The notes under the pieces were generated by a model. The model was not told the DNA's origin. It did no database searches and saw only the letters and a program-made list of their open reading frames with translations. Both the position numbers and the translations under genes were made by a program. A DNA stretch of 64,000 nucleotides, from assembly GCF_900116115.1 (NCBI RefSeq), contig NZ_FOZP01000002.1, positions 208,122 to 272,121 on the forward strand. Reading direction: 5' to 3'. Source of the stretch: Lutibacter maritimus. GTDB lineage: Bacteria; Bacteroidota; Bacteroidia; Flavobacteriales; Flavobacteriaceae. Shown one piece after another: positions 48,121-57,319 of this stretch (position 1 is the stretch's first letter; each line of letters opens with the position of its first letter).

Positions 48121-48272
48121 ACTTAAAATTTTGTGAAATGATACTTACCTTTTTGTAATTTAAATTTATAGATTATTAAACAACACGATGTATTTTCATA
48201 ACCATTACGCCAAAATAAACGCATTGCTTTTTTAATAACTTCTTCTTCAATATATTCTTTTTGTCATGCCAT
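48121..48272 (-). pseudogene. Remnant of a TetR-family transcriptional regulator
   Basis: On the minus strand, ATG at 48272 is followed by GCA and an in-frame TGA (48266-48264). The same frame then reads QKEYIEEEVIKKAMRLFW and RNGYENTS, down to 48186. This is the start of a TetR-type DNA-binding domain. After the S the similarity stops abruptly. The frame runs on through about 20 codons of unrelated or remnant sequence to a stop near 48122-48125, so nearly all of the gene is missing. It combines a nonsense codon with a large deletion, directly upstream of the SDR gene. Confidence 0.65.
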
Positions 48273-48308
48273 TTAAAACTCAGCAAGTGCTTTGTTATAA
48301 AAAAATAA

Positions 48309-48890
48309 CTAAATTAATTTATGAATTTGAGCGTATTGTAGTAAAATAATGGTTTTAGCATCGCAAATTTCTCCAGATGAAATCATTTTTAAAGCTTTAG
48401 AAAATGGTAATTCCATTACTTCAATTTCTTCGTGTTCTTCTTCCAAACCACCACCGTTACTTACTTTTAAATCATTATTATATTCAGCAATAAAATAATG
48501 TATTTTTTCTGTGACAGCTCCTGGAGTTGAATACAATTCAAGCACTTTTTTTGGATTTGATATTTTGTAACCTGTTTCTTCTTCAGCTTCTTTAATAATA
48601 CACGTAATTGGGTCATTTTTATCTAATAAACCTGCGCAAACTTCAATCATCATTCCATCGTTATTTGCATTTAAATAACTTGGCATTCTAAATTGTTTTG
48701 TAAGAATTACCGTCTTTTTTATTGAATTGTATAATAAAATTGCAGCGCCATCACCTCTATCATAACTTTCTCTACTTTGTGTTTGCCAAGTTCCGTTATT
48801 AGTTTGGTAATCAAAATTAATTTTATCTAATGTATACCAATCATTTGAAAGATTTACTATGCTATTTATTTTAACTTTAGGGTTTGACAT
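48309..48890 (-). CDS. Nudix hydrolase (NudK/ADP-sugar pyrophosphatase-like)
   Basis: A 193-residue Nudix protein. The box appears as GLLDKND...IKEAEEETGY (about 99-122); the catalytic glutamates of the EAEEETG helix are present. Upstream VILTKQFRMPSYL and the length match the GDP-mannose/ADP-ribose pyrophosphatase group. The substrate is not determinable. It is followed by nothing on its strand for 250 bases and is the last gene of the rpiB-CDF-GNAT-Nudix operon. Confidence 0.88.
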   Translation of the reverse strand: MSNPKVKINSIVNLSNDWYTLDKINFDYQTNNGTWQTQSRESYDRGDGAAILLYNSIKKTVILTKQFRMPSYLNANNDGMMIEVCAGLLDKNDPITCIIKEAEEETGYKISNPKKVLELYSTPGAVTEKIHYFIAEYNNDLKVSNGGGLEEEHEEIEVMELPFSKALKMISSGEICDAKTIILLQYAQIHKLI

Positions 48891-48893
48891 TGT

Positions 48894-49337
48894 TTATTTT
48901 TTTATCATTGGTATATGCGGAATATTATCTTCTAAATATTCTTCACCAACTTGTTCAAATTGAAGAGATTCGTAAAAATTTTTTAAATATTTTTGTGCGG
49001 AAATTTTTATAACTGTTTCATTAAAATGGTCTTTAACTGCTTTTATTGAATGTTGCATGATTATAAAACCATATCCAAATTTACGCTGGTTTTGTGCTAC
49101 TACTACTCTACCAATACTGGCTTGTAAAAAATAATCTCCTGGCTTAAAAATACGTGTATATGCAATTAATTTATGATTTTTATAACCTAAAACATGCAAT
49201 GCTTTTTGATCTTTATAATCAATATCTTGATACACGCAATCTTGCTCAACTACAAAAACTTCGCTTCGTAATTGTAACAATGCATATAATTCATTGGTAG
49301 AAATTTCAGAAAAAGGTTTTACAATAATAGTTAACAT
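48894..49337 (-). CDS. GNAT N-acetyltransferase (ElaA-like)
   Basis: A 147-residue single GNAT domain. Typical segments are LYALLQLRSEVFVVEQDC, the acetyl-CoA-binding IGRVVVAQNQRKFGYGFIIM (about 85-104) and the C-terminal YLKNFYESLQFEQVGEEYLE. Matches the ElaA group; the substrate is unknown. It sits one base after the CDF gene and three before the Nudix gene, so it is co-transcribed with both. Confidence 0.88.
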   Translation of the reverse strand: MLTIIVKPFSEISTNELYALLQLRSEVFVVEQDCVYQDIDYKDQKALHVLGYKNHKLIAYTRIFKPGDYFLQASIGRVVVAQNQRKFGYGFIIMQHSIKAVKDHFNETVIKISAQKYLKNFYESLQFEQVGEEYLEDNIPHIPMIKK

Positions 49338-49338
49338 T

Positions 49339-50250
49339 TTAATCTTGTTTTATAAGGTCTTTTTCGTCATTTCTTTTAAATTCTGGCTGAAAATTACAAT
49401 GTGTAATATGAAACTTTTCTAATAAAGATTCTTCAATTTGCTCACAAATATTATCAAACTCGCTTAATTTTATATCATCTTTAAATTCTAAATGTGCTTC
49501 AATATGGCAATCGTGATCATTTAGTTGCCAAATATGAACGTGATGAATATTTTTTACACTTTTAAAAGTTAAAACTTCAACAGCAACTTCATCAATAATA
49601 ATGTGTTTTGGTGCAAAAAGCATTAAAATTTTTATAGAAGCAATTAAAATACTCCAGCTCATATAAATTAAATATGTAGAAATTATGAGTGTCAACAATG
49701 TATCAATCCAATATATTTGATAAAATTTCATTAATAAACCACCAAATAAAACTGCAAAGGAAGTTAGCATATCGGTTAATAAATGTAAGTAAGCAGCTTT
49801 CATATTTAGGTTATTTTTAGCGTCATTTTTTAACAATAAAACACTAAAACCATTTACTGCAATTCCTAAAATTGCTAACCAAATTACTAAATCGCTTTTA
49901 ATTTCTGGTTGTACTTCTAAAAGCCGTTGAATTGCTTCAAAACCTAAATAAACAGCAATAAAAATTAATGAAGCTGCATTTATAAAAGCTGCAATTATTT
50001 CGGCACGTTTATATCCAAAAGTATACTGTTTGGTTTGCTTTTTTTTACGTGTTAATAAGTTAGCTATATAACTTATTATTAATGAAATAACATCAGAGAA
50101 ATTATGAACAGCATCTGAAATTAACGCTAAACTACCCGATATAATTCCGCCGATAAGTTGCGCAACTGTAATAACAGTATTTAAAATTATGGATAGCAAT
50201 AAATTTTTACCCGATAAAGTTGGGTGATTGTGTGAGTGGTTATGACTCAT
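49339..50250 (-). CDS. Cation diffusion facilitator (zinc/cadmium/cobalt exporter)
   Basis: A 303-residue inner-membrane antiporter. A histidine-rich N-terminus (MSHNHSHNHP) precedes six membrane helices. The paired metal sites HxxxD appear in SDAVHNFSDV (helix 2) and HLLTDMLTS (helix 5), which is the zinc-type pattern. The C-terminal cytoplasmic domain carries HHVHIWQLNDHDCHIEAHL. It probably exports Zn2+ or Cd2+. It follows rpiB by 11 bases. Confidence 0.92.
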   Translation of the reverse strand: MSHNHSHNHPTLSGKNLLLSIILNTVITVAQLIGGIISGSLALISDAVHNFSDVISLIISYIANLLTRKKKQTKQYTFGYKRAEIIAAFINAASLIFIAVYLGFEAIQRLLEVQPEIKSDLVIWLAILGIAVNGFSVLLLKNDAKNNLNMKAAYLHLLTDMLTSFAVLFGGLLMKFYQIYWIDTLLTLIISTYLIYMSWSILIASIKILMLFAPKHIIIDEVAVEVLTFKSVKNIHHVHIWQLNDHDCHIEAHLEFKDDIKLSEFDNICEQIEESLLEKFHITHCNFQPEFKRNDEKDLIKQD

Positions 50251-50261
50251 TTTTTATAGTA

Positions 50262-50699
50262 TTAACAACATTTAGTTGGTATTTTATCAATTCTATTTTG
50301 ATGTCTTCCACCTTCAAACTCGGTAGTTAAAAATATATCTACAAAACCAATAGCTTGTTGTAACGATACAAAGCGTGCAGGAATAGCTAATATATTTGCA
50401 TCATTATGTAATCTTATTAATTCAACAATTTCATTATTCCAAACCAATCCAGCTCTAATGCCTTGATGTTTGTTAGCCGTCATTTGTGCACCGTTTCCGC
50501 TTCCGCATAAAATAATTCCGTAGGTTGCTTCTCCGCTTTCAACAGCATTTGCTACTGGATGAATAGCATCGGCATAATCCATACTTTCAGTAGTATTGGT
50601 TCCAAAGTTTAAAACTTTTATACCTTTATTTTCTAAATGCTTAATAATTTCAAATTTATACTCTGTACCCGCGTGGTCATTACCAATTGCAATTGTCAT
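50262..50699 (-). CDS. rpiB: Ribose-5-phosphate isomerase B
   Basis: A 145-residue RpiB/LacAB-family isomerase interconverting ribose-5-phosphate and ribulose-5-phosphate. Substrate-binding D8-H9 is in GNDHAGTEYK and the active-site cysteine C65 is in LCGSGNGAQMTANK. The C-terminus has GGRHQNRIDKI. Complete. It leads a four-gene minus-strand transcript with its own -7 box. Confidence 0.94.
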   Translation of the reverse strand: MTIAIGNDHAGTEYKFEIIKHLENKGIKVLNFGTNTTESMDYADAIHPVANAVESGEATYGIILCGSGNGAQMTANKHQGIRAGLVWNNEIVELIRLHNDANILAIPARFVSLQQAIGFVDIFLTTEFEGGRHQNRIDKIPTKCC

Positions 50700-50727
50700 A
50701 ATAGTGTTTTGTTAATAAGTTATAGTA

Positions 50728-50735
50728 CAAAAATA
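50728..50735 (-). promoter_or_regulatory. -7 promoter box (TATTTTTG) of the rpiB operon
   Basis: CAAAAATA on the plus strand, a perfect TAnnTTTG on the minus strand, 29 bases upstream of the rpiB ATG. Confidence 0.55.
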
Positions 50736-51201
50736 CAAATTCACGATTATTAACAGTAAAAAAAGACATTGTTAATAGTAATTTATAATTAGTTGATTTA
50801 CAAGAACATTAAAATAGTATTGAATTGTCAATAAGTTTATACTTAAAAAAGAAAACTTTATTTTGTTATGTAGAAAGAAAAGATTAATGCAAAAACGTAC
50901 TCTAATTCACCAAATTTTTTTGTTAGATTTTTAGAATAAGTTGTTAACAAAAATTTAACCATTTATAAACATTGAAACTTGATTTTTTTATACAATAAAC
51001 CGGTTAATTACAATTTTTTTTAGGCTGTTGATAACCTATTTAATTTTATTGATTTTTAAGTATTTAAAAAATTATAAGTTGTTAGTAACATGTTATAATT
51101 GATATATCAAAATTAAAATTCACAAAATTATGCTACATATTAACAAGCTATAATAACAAAAAATATTTTTTAAAATTTTAAAATTCTTTTTTATTAATAT
51201 A
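50736..51201. other. 466-base very AT-rich intergenic region
   Basis: No gene recognised. The longest plausible frame is a 15-codon plus-strand peptide at about 50887. The region is unusually AT-rich, has GTTGTTAACAA and AACATGTT palindromic stretches, and one DnaA-box-like TTATCAACA on the minus strand (51026-51034). Nothing proves a replication origin. Confidence 0.4.
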
Positions 51202-51384
51202 TTAATTGTTGATAAAGTTAATAACTAAAACTTGAGATGCATTATTGGTTGTATTAGGAGTAACAGAAATGGTTTCTATTTCATCTTCTGAAGTAAAATA
51301 ATTATTTATACTTTTAATTGATATATAAATACCTATTAAAAATATTATAAGAAATAGAATGGTAATTTTATATAACCTTTTCAT
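51202..51384 (-). CDS. Small single-pass membrane protein, unknown
   Basis: A 60-residue frame. A basic start (MKRLYK) leads to a single hydrophobic helix (about 7-27, ITILFLIIFLIGIYISI), then a polar, N/T-rich tail. It is a plausible small inner-membrane protein on charge and hydropathy. No homologue is known to me. It sits between the lipid kinase and the AT-rich region, transcribed from the minus strand. Coding status is uncertain because the region is so AT-rich. Confidence 0.45.
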   Translation of the reverse strand: MKRLYKITILFLIIFLIGIYISIKSINNYFTSEDEIETISVTPNTTNNASQVLVINFINN

Positions 51385-51462
51385 TGTTTGACTGTTCTAT
51401 ATATTATAGACGAAACAATTTATTAAATGTTACATTTTTTTTAAGAAAATTTTAACTTTTAA

Positions 51463-52377
51463 CTATGCAACTATAAAATTAATAGCTTTTGGAAGTAATG
51501 ACACATTAAAATTACCTGAACCTATAATTTCTCCATCTGCTTGAATATAAGTTTCTTGTGAATCTAAAATTTTTACTTTTAGGTTAGATGTTTTAAAATT
51601 TTTAACACATTTTAATTTTGTAATGGTACCATTAAATAAACCGCGTAAATTACCTAAAATGGTAAATAATGTTATACTATCTACATACGTAATATCAAAT
51701 AATCCGTCAGTTGAGTTTGGATTTTGTGTTAAACGCATTCCACCGCCTGAATAGTTACAAATACCAATTAATAACATTAATGTTTTACCTTGTAAATTAG
51801 TATTGTTAAATGTAATTTCTAAATTACTTCTTTTATAACTAGTTAAACTAACTATAGCACCTGTAAAATAAGCTAAAAACCCTAAATTTTTATATTTATG
51901 AACCTTATTAACAACGTAACCGTCAAAACCAATTCCAGCTAAATTATTAAAATAAACTTCTTTACCAGAAGCTGTTATTTGTAGTTTACCAATATCTTGA
52001 ATAATGGTTTTTTCAGCTTTAATAATTTTAATAGCTTCTTTAAAATCTTTTGAAATATTATAAGTTTTAACCCAATCATTTCCAGTTCCTATGGGAATAA
52101 TACCAATTTTTATTTCTTGTAAATTATTAGGATTTAAACTTAAAACAGCATTTACCACATTATGAATTGTACCATCTCCACCAACGCAAATTAATTTTGT
52201 AAAACCTTGTTTAATAGCATTTTGAACTAAAACTAAAGAATGTTTTTCGTATTCAGTAAACACAAATTCAAACTCAAAATTTTGATGAATTAATTCTGTA
52301 TAAATCTCTGGCCATTTCTTTTTTGAAGCGCCATTTCCTGAAGTAGGATTAATAACAACAAACCATTTTGTACTCAT
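51463..52377 (-). CDS. Diacylglycerol/lipid kinase family protein
   Basis: A 304-residue DagK/YegS-type kinase. The nucleotide-binding motif VGGDGTIHNVVNA is at about 65-77, preceded by NPTSGNGASKKKW. IGIIPIGTGNDWVK follows. The C-terminal beta-sandwich domain ends with YIQADGEIIGSG. It phosphorylates a lipid such as diacylglycerol; the exact lipid is unknown. Transcribed divergently from rnr. Confidence 0.92.
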   Translation of the reverse strand: MSTKWFVVINPTSGNGASKKKWPEIYTELIHQNFEFEFVFTEYEKHSLVLVQNAIKQGFTKLICVGGDGTIHNVVNAVLSLNPNNLQEIKIGIIPIGTGNDWVKTYNISKDFKEAIKIIKAEKTIIQDIGKLQITASGKEVYFNNLAGIGFDGYVVNKVHKYKNLGFLAYFTGAIVSLTSYKRSNLEITFNNTNLQGKTLMLLIGICNYSGGGMRLTQNPNSTDGLFDITYVDSITLFTILGNLRGLFNGTITKLKCVKNFKTSNLKVKILDSQETYIQADGEIIGSGNFNVSLLPKAINFIVA

Positions 52378-52460
52378 TTACTAAATTTTAAAAAGCGTAC
52401 CAAAATACAAATACTTATTTATATAACTTATTATTAACTTACTTGATGTTTAATTATTTG

Positions 52461-52468
52461 TACTTTTG
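52461..52468 (+). promoter_or_regulatory. -7 promoter box (TACTTTTG) of rnr
   Basis: A perfect TAnnTTTG match 21 bases upstream of the ATG at 52490. It covers the TTG at 52466, so that codon cannot be the start. Confidence 0.68.
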
Positions 52469-52489
52469 ATAATAATTAAAAAGAAATAC

Positions 52490-54700
52490 ATGTCGACAAG
52501 AAAAAAAATCTATAAAAAGAAAGGAAATGTTATTAAAGATTTAACTAAAAAAATTTTAAAAATATTAAATCAATCTCCTTCTAATGGTTACAATTACAAA
52601 CAATTATCTTCAAAATTAGAAATTACTGATGCTGCGGGTAGAAACCAAATTATACAAAAATTAGAAGAATTAAAAGGTCAAAAAAAGATTGAAGAAGCCG
52701 AAAGAGGTAAATTTAAAATTGCGCCAGCTTCAAAATATTATATTGGAACTTTAGATGTAACAAGTAACGGAAATGCGTATTTTATTTGCGAAGAATTAGA
52801 AAAAGATATTTACATTCCTGCCCGTAATTTAAACAGAGGTTTAGATAAAGATACTGTTAAAATTTATAAATACAACCGCAAAAATAGTAGTAAAGAAGAA
52901 GGTGATGTTGTTGAAATTATAAAACGTGCAAAAACTGAATTTGTAGGTGTTTTACAACTTAATAAAAACTTCGGATTTTTAGTACCAGATGATGCTAAAA
53001 TGTATGCAGATATTTTTATTCCAAAAAATAAATTAAAAGATGCTGAAGATGGTGTAAAAGTATTGGTTAAAATGACAGATTGGCCAGATAATTCTAAAAA
53101 TCCGTTCGGAGAAGTAATAACTATTTTAGGAATGCCAGGTGATCACGAAACCGAAATGCATTCTATACTTTTAGAATACGGTTTACCTTATAAATTTCCA
53201 GAAAATGTAGAAGCCGAAGCAGATTTAATTCCATTAGAAATTTCATCAAAAGAAATAGAAAATAGAAGAGATATGCGTGGCGATTTAACCTTTACAATTG
53301 ATCCAAAAGATGCAAAAGATTTTGATGATGCATTATCATTTAAAATATTAGAAAATGGTAATTATGAAATTGGAATTCATATTGCCGATGTTTCACATTA
53401 TTTACAAGAAAAAACAATATTAGATGCTGAAGCTTATAGCAGAGCAACATCGGTTTATTTAGTAGATAGAGTAGTGCCAATGTTACCAGAAGTTTTATCA
53501 AATGGTGTTTGCTCATTACGTCCAAATGAAGAAAAATTAACCTTTTCTGCTGTGTTTGAAATCAACGAAAAAGCACATGTAATTAATCAATGGTTTGGTA
53601 GAACTATCACATATTCTGATAAACGTTTTGCGTATGAAGAAGCACAAGAAATTATTGAAACTAAAGGAAATATTATATCAAAAGAAATTTCAATAACAGG
53701 TGAATCTTATACTGTACAACCTGAAATTGTTGAAGCAGTTTTAAAATTAGATAAATTAGCAAAAATTCTTCGTAAAAAGCGTTTACAGCAAGGAGCAATT
53801 ACTTTTGATAGAGTAGAAGTTAAATTTAATTTAAATGAAAATGCCGAACCAATAGGTGTATTTTTTAAAGAATCTAAAGATGCTAATAAACTTATTGAAG
53901 AGTTTATGTTATTAGCAAACCGAAAAGTGGCAGAATTTGTTGGAAGTAAAAAAGGTGTTCCAACTAAAAATACTTTTATTTATCGTGTGCACGATGAACC
54001 AGATGAAGATAAATTAATGTCATTACAAACCATTGTAAGTAAATTTGGTTATAAGAATAAAATTGATCTTAAAAATAAGCAAACAACATCCGCATCATTA
54101 AATCAATTATTGCAAGATGTTCACGGAACTGGTGAAGCAAATATGATTGAAACTTTAGCAGTTAGATCTATGAGTAAAGCCGTTTATACAACCGATAATA
54201 TTGGACATTACGGATTAGCTTTTGATTATTACAGTCATTTTACCTCACCAATTCGTCGTTATCCTGATGTAATGACACATCGTTTATTACAACATTATTT
54301 AGATGGTGGAAAATCTCCAAAAGCTGAAGCTTATGAAGAAAAATGTAAGCATTCATCTGAACAAGAATATATGGCTTCAAAAGCTGAGCGCGATTCTATA
54401 AAATATATGCAAGTTAAATATATGGAAGATCATAAAGATCAACAGTTTGAAGGCGTTATTTCTGGAGTTACTGAATGGGGAATTTATGTTGAAATTATTG
54501 AAAATAAATGTGAAGGAATGGTGAGAATTCGTGAAATAAAAGATGATTATTACATTTATGATGAAAAACAATATGCACTTGTTGGACAATCTACAAAAAA
54601 TTTATACCAGTTAGGTGATCACGTTTTAATAAAAGTAAAACATACCGATTTAGAACGTAAACATTTAGATTTTAGCTTATTAGAAAAAATTAGTAAATAA
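52490..54700 (+). CDS. rnr: Ribonuclease R
   Basis: A 736-residue 3'-5' exoribonuclease that degrades structured RNA. An N-terminal basic/winged-helix-like region (about 1-70) is followed by cold-shock OB folds (about 80-210). The RNB catalytic domain has DPKDAKDFDDAL (about residue 271-282), where the aspartates bind magnesium. A C-terminal S1 domain (about 650-735, FEGVISGVTEWGIYVEI) completes it. The ATG at 52490 (MSTRKKIYKK) is preferred over the TTG at 52466, which is inside the -7 box. Confidence 0.95.
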   Translation: MSTRKKIYKKKGNVIKDLTKKILKILNQSPSNGYNYKQLSSKLEITDAAGRNQIIQKLEELKGQKKIEEAERGKFKIAPASKYYIGTLDVTSNGNAYFICEELEKDIYIPARNLNRGLDKDTVKIYKYNRKNSSKEEGDVVEIIKRAKTEFVGVLQLNKNFGFLVPDDAKMYADIFIPKNKLKDAEDGVKVLVKMTDWPDNSKNPFGEVITILGMPGDHETEMHSILLEYGLPYKFPENVEAEADLIPLEISSKEIENRRDMRGDLTFTIDPKDAKDFDDALSFKILENGNYEIGIHIADVSHYLQEKTILDAEAYSRATSVYLVDRVVPMLPEVLSNGVCSLRPNEEKLTFSAVFEINEKAHVINQWFGRTITYSDKRFAYEEAQEIIETKGNIISKEISITGESYTVQPEIVEAVLKLDKLAKILRKKRLQQGAITFDRVEVKFNLNENAEPIGVFFKESKDANKLIEEFMLLANRKVAEFVGSKKGVPTKNTFIYRVHDEPDEDKLMSLQTIVSKFGYKNKIDLKNKQTTSASLNQLLQDVHGTGEANMIETLAVRSMSKAVYTTDNIGHYGLAFDYYSHFTSPIRRYPDVMTHRLLQHYLDGGKSPKAEAYEEKCKHSSEQEYMASKAERDSIKYMQVKYMEDHKDQQFEGVISGVTEWGIYVEIIENKCEGMVRIREIKDDYYIYDEKQYALVGQSTKNLYQLGDHVLIKVKHTDLERKHLDFSLLEKISK

Positions 54701-54762
54701 TTTAACTTTAAAGGCATAATTATTGCTTTTAAAAGTAGTTATAACTTATAAAGGAATATAAA

Positions 54763-55437
54763 ATGAAAAAATTAACTGTATTATTATTATTAATTAGTGC
54801 AACTTTGTTTGCACAAGAACCAATTACAACCAATTTAGGTGATTTTAATGAACTTAAAGTATTTAATGGTTTAACTGTTAAATTAGTACAATCATCAAGT
54901 TCAAAAATTGAAATTTCTGGATCACAAGCCGATGATGTTTCTATAAAAAATGCCGATGGAGTTTTAAAAATTCGTTTAAAATTTCCTGAAAGTTTTATAG
55001 CTGAGGATGCAAATATCGTTTTATATTATGCAAATAATATTGCAATTTTAGATGCTAATGAAGGTGCTCATATTATATCAGATGAAGTAATTAATCAACA
55101 ACATTTAGAAGTTAAAGTACAAGAAGGTGCTAAAATTAATTTAAATGTTCAAATAAAACATTTGTCTGTTAAAACAGTTTCAGGAGGAATTATTACTTTA
55201 ACTGGAAATACTGATAATCAAACTGTTGAAGCAAATACTGGTGGTATTTATTATGGATTTGATTTACAAAGTAAACAAACTATTGTAAATTCAGCAGCTG
55301 GTTCTACTGCTGAAGTTAGAGCTTCTGAAATATTAGATGCAAAAGCACAATTTGGTGGCACAATTTTATATGAAGGTTCGCCAGAGGTTTTAAAATCTAA
55401 AACCGTAGTAAAAGGAACCATAAAATCTATGAATTAA
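54763..55437 (+). CDS. DUF2807 (GIN-domain) secreted protein
   Basis: A 224-residue protein with a signal peptide (LTVLLLLISATLFAQ) and a repetitive beta-solenoid-like domain typical of DUF2807 (putative auto-transporter adhesin head GIN). Segments are GDFNELKVFNGLTVKLVQSS, VSIKNADGVLKIRLK and GGIITLTGNTDNQTVEANTG. The family lacks a known function. It stands alone between rnr and tatA. Confidence 0.85.
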   Translation: MKKLTVLLLLISATLFAQEPITTNLGDFNELKVFNGLTVKLVQSSSSKIEISGSQADDVSIKNADGVLKIRLKFPESFIAEDANIVLYYANNIAILDANEGAHIISDEVINQQHLEVKVQEGAKINLNVQIKHLSVKTVSGGIITLTGNTDNQTVEANTGGIYYGFDLQSKQTIVNSAAGSTAEVRASEILDAKAQFGGTILYEGSPEVLKSKTVVKGTIKSMN

Positions 55438-55560
55438 TTAAATCTCACTATTTTAGGTTTATTTAATTGTAAAAAAAAATATACAAAACGCTTTTTTCTT
55501 AAATAAAACATAAATTAATTTCAGTTTTATAAAAGTTACAATTGGTTTTGAATTAATTAC

Positions 55561-55568
55561 TATCTTTG
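55561..55568 (+). promoter_or_regulatory. -7 promoter box (TATCTTTG) of tatA
   Basis: A perfect TAnnTTTG match 20 bases upstream of the tatA ATG, with a TTG at 55542-55544 as a possible -33 element. Confidence 0.68.
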
Positions 55569-55588
55569 TACTTTAAAATTTAAAAAAT

Positions 55589-55786
55589 ATGAACTCACTT
55601 TATATATTTTTAGGAGTTATTGGAGCTCCACAAGTAATACTTATTGTAGTATTAATATTAGTATTATTTGGAGGTAAAAAAATCCCTGAATTAATGAAAG
55701 GACTTGGTAGTGGTATTAAGGAATTTAAAAAGGCTTCTTCTGATGATGATAAAGATTCAGAAAAAAAAATTGATGATAAAGACTAG
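55589..55786 (+). CDS. tatA: Sec-independent protein translocase subunit TatA/E
   Basis: A 65-residue protein with one short N-terminal membrane helix (about 12-27, PQVILIVVLILVLFGGKK), an FGGKKIPEL hinge and the amphipathic MKGLGSGIKEFKKA helix, then a charged tail. This is the TatA/E pattern. It forms the pore of the twin-arginine pathway with TatC, which is not in this window. The nearby molybdenum hydroxylase (57802) has a Tat-type signal. Confidence 0.93.
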   Translation: MNSLYIFLGVIGAPQVILIVVLILVLFGGKKIPELMKGLGSGIKEFKKASSDDDKDSEKKIDDKD

Positions 55787-55807
55787 TTATTACAATTAAA
55801 CTAAAAC

Positions 55808-55837
55808 AAAAAACCTGTGAATTTCACAGGTTTTTTT
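55808..55837. terminator. Bidirectional terminator between tatA and the YbjQ gene
   Basis: Inverted repeat AAAAAACCTGTGAA / TTCACAGGTTTTTT with A and T runs on both sides, between two convergent genes. It serves both. Confidence 0.88.
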
Positions 55838-55856
55838 GTAAATAATTTATCTTATT

Positions 55857-56174
55857 TTATATTTTAACTGCAGTACCAGAAGCAGTTACCATTAACATTC
55901 CTCCGTTTGGACCAACGGTTTCATAATCTAAATCTATTCCAATAACAGCGTTTGCACCAAGCCTTTCAGCTTGTTCTTGCATTTCTTTTAAGGCAGTATC
56001 TTTTGCTTCACGTAATACTTTTTCATAGGAACCAGATCTTCCTCCAACAATATCTCTTATTCCAGCAAAAAAATCTTTAAATATGTTTGCTCCAATAATG
56101 GTTTCACCTGTAACAATTCCTAAATAATTTTTAACAGGTTGTGTTTCAATGGTATTTGTTGTGCTTAAAATCAT
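55857..56174 (-). CDS. YbjQ/UPF0145 family protein
   Basis: A 105-residue protein of the YbjQ (DUF74, heavy-metal-binding-like) family. It has [41 protein letters not shown] (split here) and a conserved [15 protein letters not shown]. Function unknown. It overlaps the SPFH gene by one base, a pairing that suggests a shared membrane-related task. Confidence 0.87.
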   Translation of the reverse strand: MILSTTNTIETQPVKNYLGIVTGETIIGANIFKDFFAGIRDIVGGRSGSYEKVLREAKDTALKEMQEQAERLGANAVIGIDLDYETVGPNGGMLMVTASGTAVKI

Positions 56175-57097
56175 TATTTTTTAGGTTTTTTAGTTTCATT
56201 TTCATGTGAAGATTCTTGTACTTTATTTGCAGCTACTAAACTAGTAACCATATCATTTAACATATTGCTTGCGGCGTTTGGATTATTTGGCAATAAAATT
56301 AAATTAGATTTTGTATCAGAACCAATGCTTTGTAAAGTATCATAATGTTGTGTAATTACAATTAATGCTGATGCTTCTTGACTATTTATTCCTGCTCTGT
56401 TTAATACATCTACACTTTCTTCTAAACCACGTGCAATTTCTCTACGTTGGTCAGCAATACCTTTACCTTGTAAACGTTTACTTTCTGCTTCTGCTTTAGC
56501 ACGTTCTACAATTAAAATACGTTGTGCATCACCTTCGTGTTGTGCAGCAATTTTTTCACGTTCTGCTGCATTAATACGATTCATGGCTATTTTCACTTTT
56601 TCATCTGGATCAATATCAGTAACTAGTGCTTTAATAATATCATAACCGTAATCTAACATAGCTTGTTTTAAATCACGTTGAATAGCCAAGGCAATTTCTT
56701 CTTTCTTTTCAAAAACATCATCTAAAATCATTTTTGGAACTTCAGCACGAACAACATCAAAAATAAAGGCTGTTATTTGTTCATGTGGATTTTGAAGTTT
56801 GTAAAAAGCATCGTAAACATGATTTTTTTGAATTAAAAACTGAACTGAAATTTTTAAATGTACAAATACATCATCTTTCGTTTTTGTTTCAACAATAACA
56901 TCTAATTGTTGAATTCTTAAACTAACACGCCCGGCAACTTTATCTATTAAAGGAATTTTAAGTTGTAAACCAGCACCTCTAATGCTAGTGAATTTTCCAA
57001 ATCGTTCAATCACGGCATTAGTTTGTTGCTTAACAGTAAAAAGCCCTGATAATACAATTACTACTATAATAAAAATAGCAAAATATGTTCCAATCAT
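56174..57097 (-). CDS. SPFH/band 7 domain membrane protein
   Basis: A 307-residue protein with one N-terminal membrane helix (about 3-20) and an SPFH (stomatin/prohibitin/flotillin) domain from about 25 to 195 ([36 protein letters not shown]). A coiled-coil C-terminal half follows ([20 protein letters not shown]). It likely forms large membrane-associated rings. It is co-transcribed with the YbjQ gene. Confidence 0.92.
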   Translation of the reverse strand: MIGTYFAIFIIVVIVLSGLFTVKQQTNAVIERFGKFTSIRGAGLQLKIPLIDKVAGRVSLRIQQLDVIVETKTKDDVFVHLKISVQFLIQKNHVYDAFYKLQNPHEQITAFIFDVVRAEVPKMILDDVFEKKEEIALAIQRDLKQAMLDYGYDIIKALVTDIDPDEKVKIAMNRINAAEREKIAAQHEGDAQRILIVERAKAEAESKRLQGKGIADQRREIARGLEESVDVLNRAGINSQEASALIVITQHYDTLQSIGSDTKSNLILLPNNPNAASNMLNDMVTSLVAANKVQESSHENETKKPKK

Positions 57098-57319
57098 TTT
57101 TCAAAATTTAAAGATTAATAATTTAAGTATTAAAGATACAATGTTTTTATAAGTTTTATTATAACAAATTATAACTATATGTATATCAAAACTTCTATAA
57201 GTTACATTTTAAGTTAAAAACTATTTTTTTGCTAATTAATAATTAGTATAAATTACAAAAGCTAAATTAATTTTATAAATAATTAGTTAAATTTAAAGAT
57301 TGAATAAAATGATTTTAAA

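Noticed and set aside
50887-50934. 15-codon plus-strand peptide in the AT-rich gap, starting MQKRTLIHQ
   Set aside because: Too short, no downstream gene on that strand to attenuate, no promoter box; no support for a leader peptide.
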